From the NCBI GenBank assembly GCA_964491665.1, contig CAZBII010000003.1, positions 19,753 to 83,752 of the forward strand: a DNA stretch of 64,000 nucleotides, read 5' to 3'. This document shows, piece by piece, positions 56,693 through 64,000 of this stretch. A model generated the notes under the pieces. The model saw only the letters and a program-made list of their open reading frames with translations, was not told where the DNA came from and did not search any database. The DNA comes from Ch67 sp964491665 (GTDB taxonomy: Bacteria > Pseudomonadota > Gammaproteobacteria > Pseudomonadales > Ketobacteraceae). Within the stretch, counting starts at the first letter, position 1, and the number at the start of each line of letters is the position of its first letter. The position numbers were made by a program, and so were the translations under genes.

Positions 56693-56864
56693 CTGAAAAG
56701 TGCTACCCGATCAGCGGGCCCTGGAGAAGAATCGTTTAAGTATAGAGGGTTTATCGGCGCACCCAGCGGCACTCGCCCACAACGCCATAAATCGGTGGTC
56801 CAGACTGTTGATTTTGATTAACCTTTGGGCCGTTTGTCGTTTCAGCCAACCGGACCGCCCCGCC

Positions 56865-57938
56865 TTGATCACCGCCACCGATTTCCAGCAGCGCGTTTTT
56901 ACCTGGTTCGACCGCCACGGCCGCACCCATCTGCCCTGGCAGCAGGCCATTTCCCCCTATCGCGTCTGGGTCTCGGAAATCATGCTGCAGCAGACCCAGG
57001 TGAACACCGTCATCCCCTATTTCGAGCGCTTCATGGACCGCTTCCCCACGGTGGAAGCCCTGGCCGCCGCGCCGGAAGACGACGTGCTGCAGCACTGGGC
57101 CGGACTCGGCTATTACGCCCGCGCCCGCAACCTGCACAAGGCGGCGCAGGAGGTGGTGGCGGAACACGGCGGCGAATTCCCCCGCAGCGTCGACGCCCTG
57201 GCCGCTCTGCCCGGCATCGGCCGCTCCACCGCCGGCGCCATCGCCAGCATCAGCATGGGCATCGCCGCGCCGATTCTCGACGGCAACGTCAAGCGCGTGC
57301 TGGCCCGCCTGCATGCCGTGGAAGGCTGGCCCGGCCTGCCGAAAGTCGCCGACCGCCTGTGGCAGATCGCCGAACAGTACACCCCCGCCGAGCGCACCGG
57401 CGCCTACACCCAGGCCATGATGGACCTCGGCGCCACCCTCTGCACCCGCAGCAAGCCCGCCTGCGGCATCTGTCCGTTCAGCGACATCTGCGAGGCACGC
57501 ATCCAGGGCAGACAGGCGGAATTCCCTCATTCCAAAGAGAAAAAGACCCTGCCGGAAAAAAGCACCTGGATGCTGCTGCTGCAAAGCGGCGACGACCTGC
57601 TTCTATACAAGCGCCCGCAGACCGGCATCTGGGGTGGCCTGTGGAGCCTGCCGGAATTCGGCGGCAGCGACGACATCGCCTCGGTCCTGGCACTGGACGG
57701 CACCACCCGCATCGTCCAGTGGCAGGAATGGCCCGCCTTCCGCCACACCTTCTCGCACTACCATCTGGACATCCACCCGGTGCAGGTGCAGCTGGACCGC
57801 CGCCCCGACCGCATCCTGGAAGGCGGCGTGGCAGGGGCCGGACAGGTCTGGTATAACGGGCAGCAAATCCGCGACCTGGGCCTGGCTGCCCCGGTCCGCA
57901 AACTGATCGACCAGCTGTTTTCGCAGGAATCCCCATGA
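56865..57938 (+). CDS. mutY: Adenine DNA glycosylase MutY
   Basis: Base-excision enzyme of 357 residues removing A opposite 8-oxoG. Catalytic Glu is in SEIMLQQTQV, the helix-hairpin-helix Asp in ILDGNVKRVLARL, and the 4Fe-4S ligands in C-x6-C-x2-C-x5-C (CTRSKPACGICPFSDIC). A C-terminal NUDIX-like 8-oxoG domain follows. No in-frame ATG exists before the conserved core, so a TTG at 56865 is the best guess by length; the start is uncertain. Coupled to yggX by an ATGA overlap. Confidence 0.93.
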   Translation: MITATDFQQRVFTWFDRHGRTHLPWQQAISPYRVWVSEIMLQQTQVNTVIPYFERFMDRFPTVEALAAAPEDDVLQHWAGLGYYARARNLHKAAQEVVAEHGGEFPRSVDALAALPGIGRSTAGAIASISMGIAAPILDGNVKRVLARLHAVEGWPGLPKVADRLWQIAEQYTPAERTGAYTQAMMDLGATLCTRSKPACGICPFSDICEARIQGRQAEFPHSKEKKTLPEKSTWMLLLQSGDDLLLYKRPQTGIWGGLWSLPEFGGSDDIASVLALDGTTRIVQWQEWPAFRHTFSHYHLDIHPVQVQLDRRPDRILEGGVAGAGQVWYNGQQIRDLGLAAPVRKLIDQLFSQESP

Positions 57939-58207
57939 GCCGCACCGTGTTCTGCCGCAAGTATCAAAAGGAAATGGAAGGCCTGCCCGCCGCGCCCTAC
58001 CCCGGCCCCCGCGGCAAGGACATCTTCGACAACGTGTCGCGCCAGGCCTGGATGGACTGGCTGAAACACCAGACCATGCTGATCAACGAGAAACGCCTGA
58101 ATCTGCTGGACCCCGCCACCCAGACCTTCCTGCAGGGCGAGTTCGACAAGTTCATCGCCGGCGACGATTACGAAAAGCCAGAAGGCTACGTGCCGCCAAA
58201 GGCTTGA
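57935..58207 (+). CDS. yggX: Fe(2+)-trafficking protein YggX
   Basis: Protein of 90 residues beginning MSRTVFCRKYQKEMEGLP with the conserved Cys7, a family linked to iron and oxidative-stress protection of FeS proteins. Its overlap with mutY, an FeS enzyme, is conserved widely among gammaproteobacteria. Confidence 0.96.
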   Translation: MSRTVFCRKYQKEMEGLPAAPYPGPRGKDIFDNVSRQAWMDWLKHQTMLINEKRLNLLDPATQTFLQGEFDKFIAGDDYEKPEGYVPPKA

Positions 58208-58236
58208 AGGCAGATGAAAAAAGGTGAGGGCCGGGC

Positions 58237-58265
58237 TTGACGCAAGGGCGGCCAACCGGTTTAAT
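58237..58265 (+). promoter_or_regulatory. Promoter of the tRNA-Phe gene
   Basis: TTGACG and TTTAAT separated by 17 bases, 18 bases before the mature tRNA 5' end, with a GC-rich discriminator as usual for stable RNA. Confidence 0.7.
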
Positions 58266-58283
58266 ACGCGGCTCTTGCGACAT

Positions 58284-58359
58284 GCCCGGATAGCTCAGTC
58301 GGTAGAGCAGGGGATTGAAAATCCCCGTGTCGGCGGTTCAATTCCGTCTCCGGGCACCA
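58284..58359 (+). tRNA. tRNA-Phe (GAA)
   Basis: A 76-base cloverleaf: acceptor GCCCGGA/TCCGGGC, D-arm AGCTCAGTCGGTAGAGC, anticodon loop with GAA on the stem GGGGA/TCCCC, T-arm GGCGGTTCAATTCCGTC, discriminator A and encoded CCA. Its 3' side is a typical integration target; a restriction-modification gene begins 155 bases downstream. Confidence 0.97.
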
Positions 58360-58371
58360 TACATAAAACAG

Positions 58372-58402
58372 AAAGCCTCGATGGCAACATCGGGGCTTTT
58401 TT
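58372..58402 (+). terminator. tRNA-Phe intrinsic terminator
   Basis: AAGCCTCGAT / ATCGGGGCTT stem with one U-G pair and T6. Confidence 0.85.
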
Positions 58403-58514
58403 GTTTTCAGCGCCCGACACCCTGCAGACCGAACCGCAACCCTACCCCTTTGAACTGATTGAAGTTATGGTAAAGCATAAATTTGCCTGCAATTCACCAA
58501 GGAAGCTTCAATCC

Positions 58515-63611
<5,097 letters not shown>

Positions 63612-63628
63612 GCAAGGAGCATACGCAA

Positions 63629-64000
63629 ATGAGCCCGATTGAACCCATGCCAGAGCAGTTGCTCAATGCACTGCGCGAACTGATTCGGCAAGGCCGCCAG
63701 CGCGCCCTGCAGGCCGTCGACACCGTACAGGTGCAGACCTACTGGCAGGTGGGTCGCCACATCGTCGAGTTTGAGCAGGGTGGGCAAGCCCGCGCCGAGT
63801 ATGGCAAGCGTCTGCTACCACGCCTGGCGGGTGAATTGATGCAAGAGTTCGGCAAAGGGGTCGATGCCTCGAACTTTCGCAATTTGCGGCTGTTTTTTCG
63901 GGCATTTCCAAATTGTGACGCACTGCGTCACGAATTGAGCTGGACGCACTATCGCATGCTGCTACGTGTGGATGACACCACTGCCCGCCAATGGTACATG
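63629..64000 (+). CDS. YhcG/DUF1016 family protein, N-terminal part (cut by window end)
   Basis: 124 codons visible of a protein whose family (YhcG) has an N-terminal DUF1016 domain and a C-terminal PDDEXK nuclease domain. The visible part has YWQVGRHIVEFEQGG, AEYGKRLLPRLAGEL and the SWTHYRMLLRVDD stretch typical of the N-domain. AAGGAG precedes the ATG, and the gene begins 17 bases after the R-M stop, so both are likely one operon. YhcG proteins are frequently found beside restriction systems; their role is unsettled. Confidence 0.85.
   Translation, partial: MSPIEPMPEQLLNALRELIRQGRQRALQAVDTVQVQTYWQVGRHIVEFEQGGQARAEYGKRLLPRLAGELMQEFGKGVDASNFRNLRLFFRAFPNCDALRHELSWTHYRMLLRVDDTTARQWYM

Noticed and set aside
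56700..56864. MutY start at the GTG at 56700
   Set aside because: The extra 55 residues are unlike the family and overlap the divergent kinase promoter region; the TTG at 56865 gives family length, though without a good ribosome binding site.
58224..58514. R-M gene starting at 58224
   Set aside because: The frame would run through the tRNA-Phe gene and its terminator; conserved protein begins at 58515.

Overview
The window is 64 kb of GC-rich chromosomal DNA from a gammaproteobacterium. The order typA - (thiI position) - glnA - DUF4124 gene - ntrB - ntrC, then trmL - secB - grxC - rhodanese - gpmI - envC - ctpA, then hisBHAF and mutY - yggX, matches from memory the chromosome backbone of Pseudomonas and its marine relatives. 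A complete-looking MSHA pilus locus and hydrogenase maturation genes interrupt that backbone, which points to a non-Pseudomonas member of Pseudomonadales in the broad sense, probably aquatic. The species cannot be named from the sequence alone.

Layout. 1-4350: an RND efflux pump (permease cut by the window edge, plus lipoprotein adaptor) with a divergent TetR regulator. 4423-13113: typA, a PP-loop/TusA pair that sits where thiI would be expected, then the nitrogen block glnA/ntrB/ntrC. Sigma-54 -24/-12 elements and NtrC-type sites can be read upstream of both glnA and ntrB. 13234-16942: a small SET protein, an SDR, an acyltransferase and an MFS transporter. 16969-21880: a minus-strand run hypC-hypD-hypA-hypB followed by cytochrome b561, an unknown membrane protein, a DUF1924/SHP cytochrome and a diheme cytochrome, closed by a strong terminator. 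21941-36681: the minus-strand MSHA locus mshI-(I2)-J-K-L-E-G-B-A-C-D-O-P-Q, without mshF, mshM or mshN. 36820-44011: trmL, a DMT exporter, secB-grxC-rhodanese, gpmI-envC-ctpA. 44044-50612: an accessory stretch with a long hairpin, a cupin/JmjC-like protein, a lipoprotein, an unknown helical protein, a GNAT enzyme, an emopamil-binding-protein-like membrane protein, an HbpS/GlcG-like secreted protein and a TetR regulator. 50710-58207: hisBHAF, a large hybrid histidine kinase, mutY-yggX. 58284-64000: tRNA-Phe, and immediately downstream a single-chain (type ISP-like) restriction-modification enzyme followed by the start of a YhcG/DUF1016 nuclease-family gene.

The most interesting element is the type ISP enzyme. 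An AAGC tetranucleotide tract of at least 14 copies lies inside its coding sequence, exactly where an AT-rich, apparently exchanged target-recognition region ends and the GC-rich C-terminus resumes. The assembly breaks into 100 N within that tract. The frames downstream allow a simple prediction: if the gap holds only repeats, the full-length enzyme is made only when the copy number is 1 mod 3. That would be a phase-variable single-polypeptide restriction-modification system, next to a tRNA gene.
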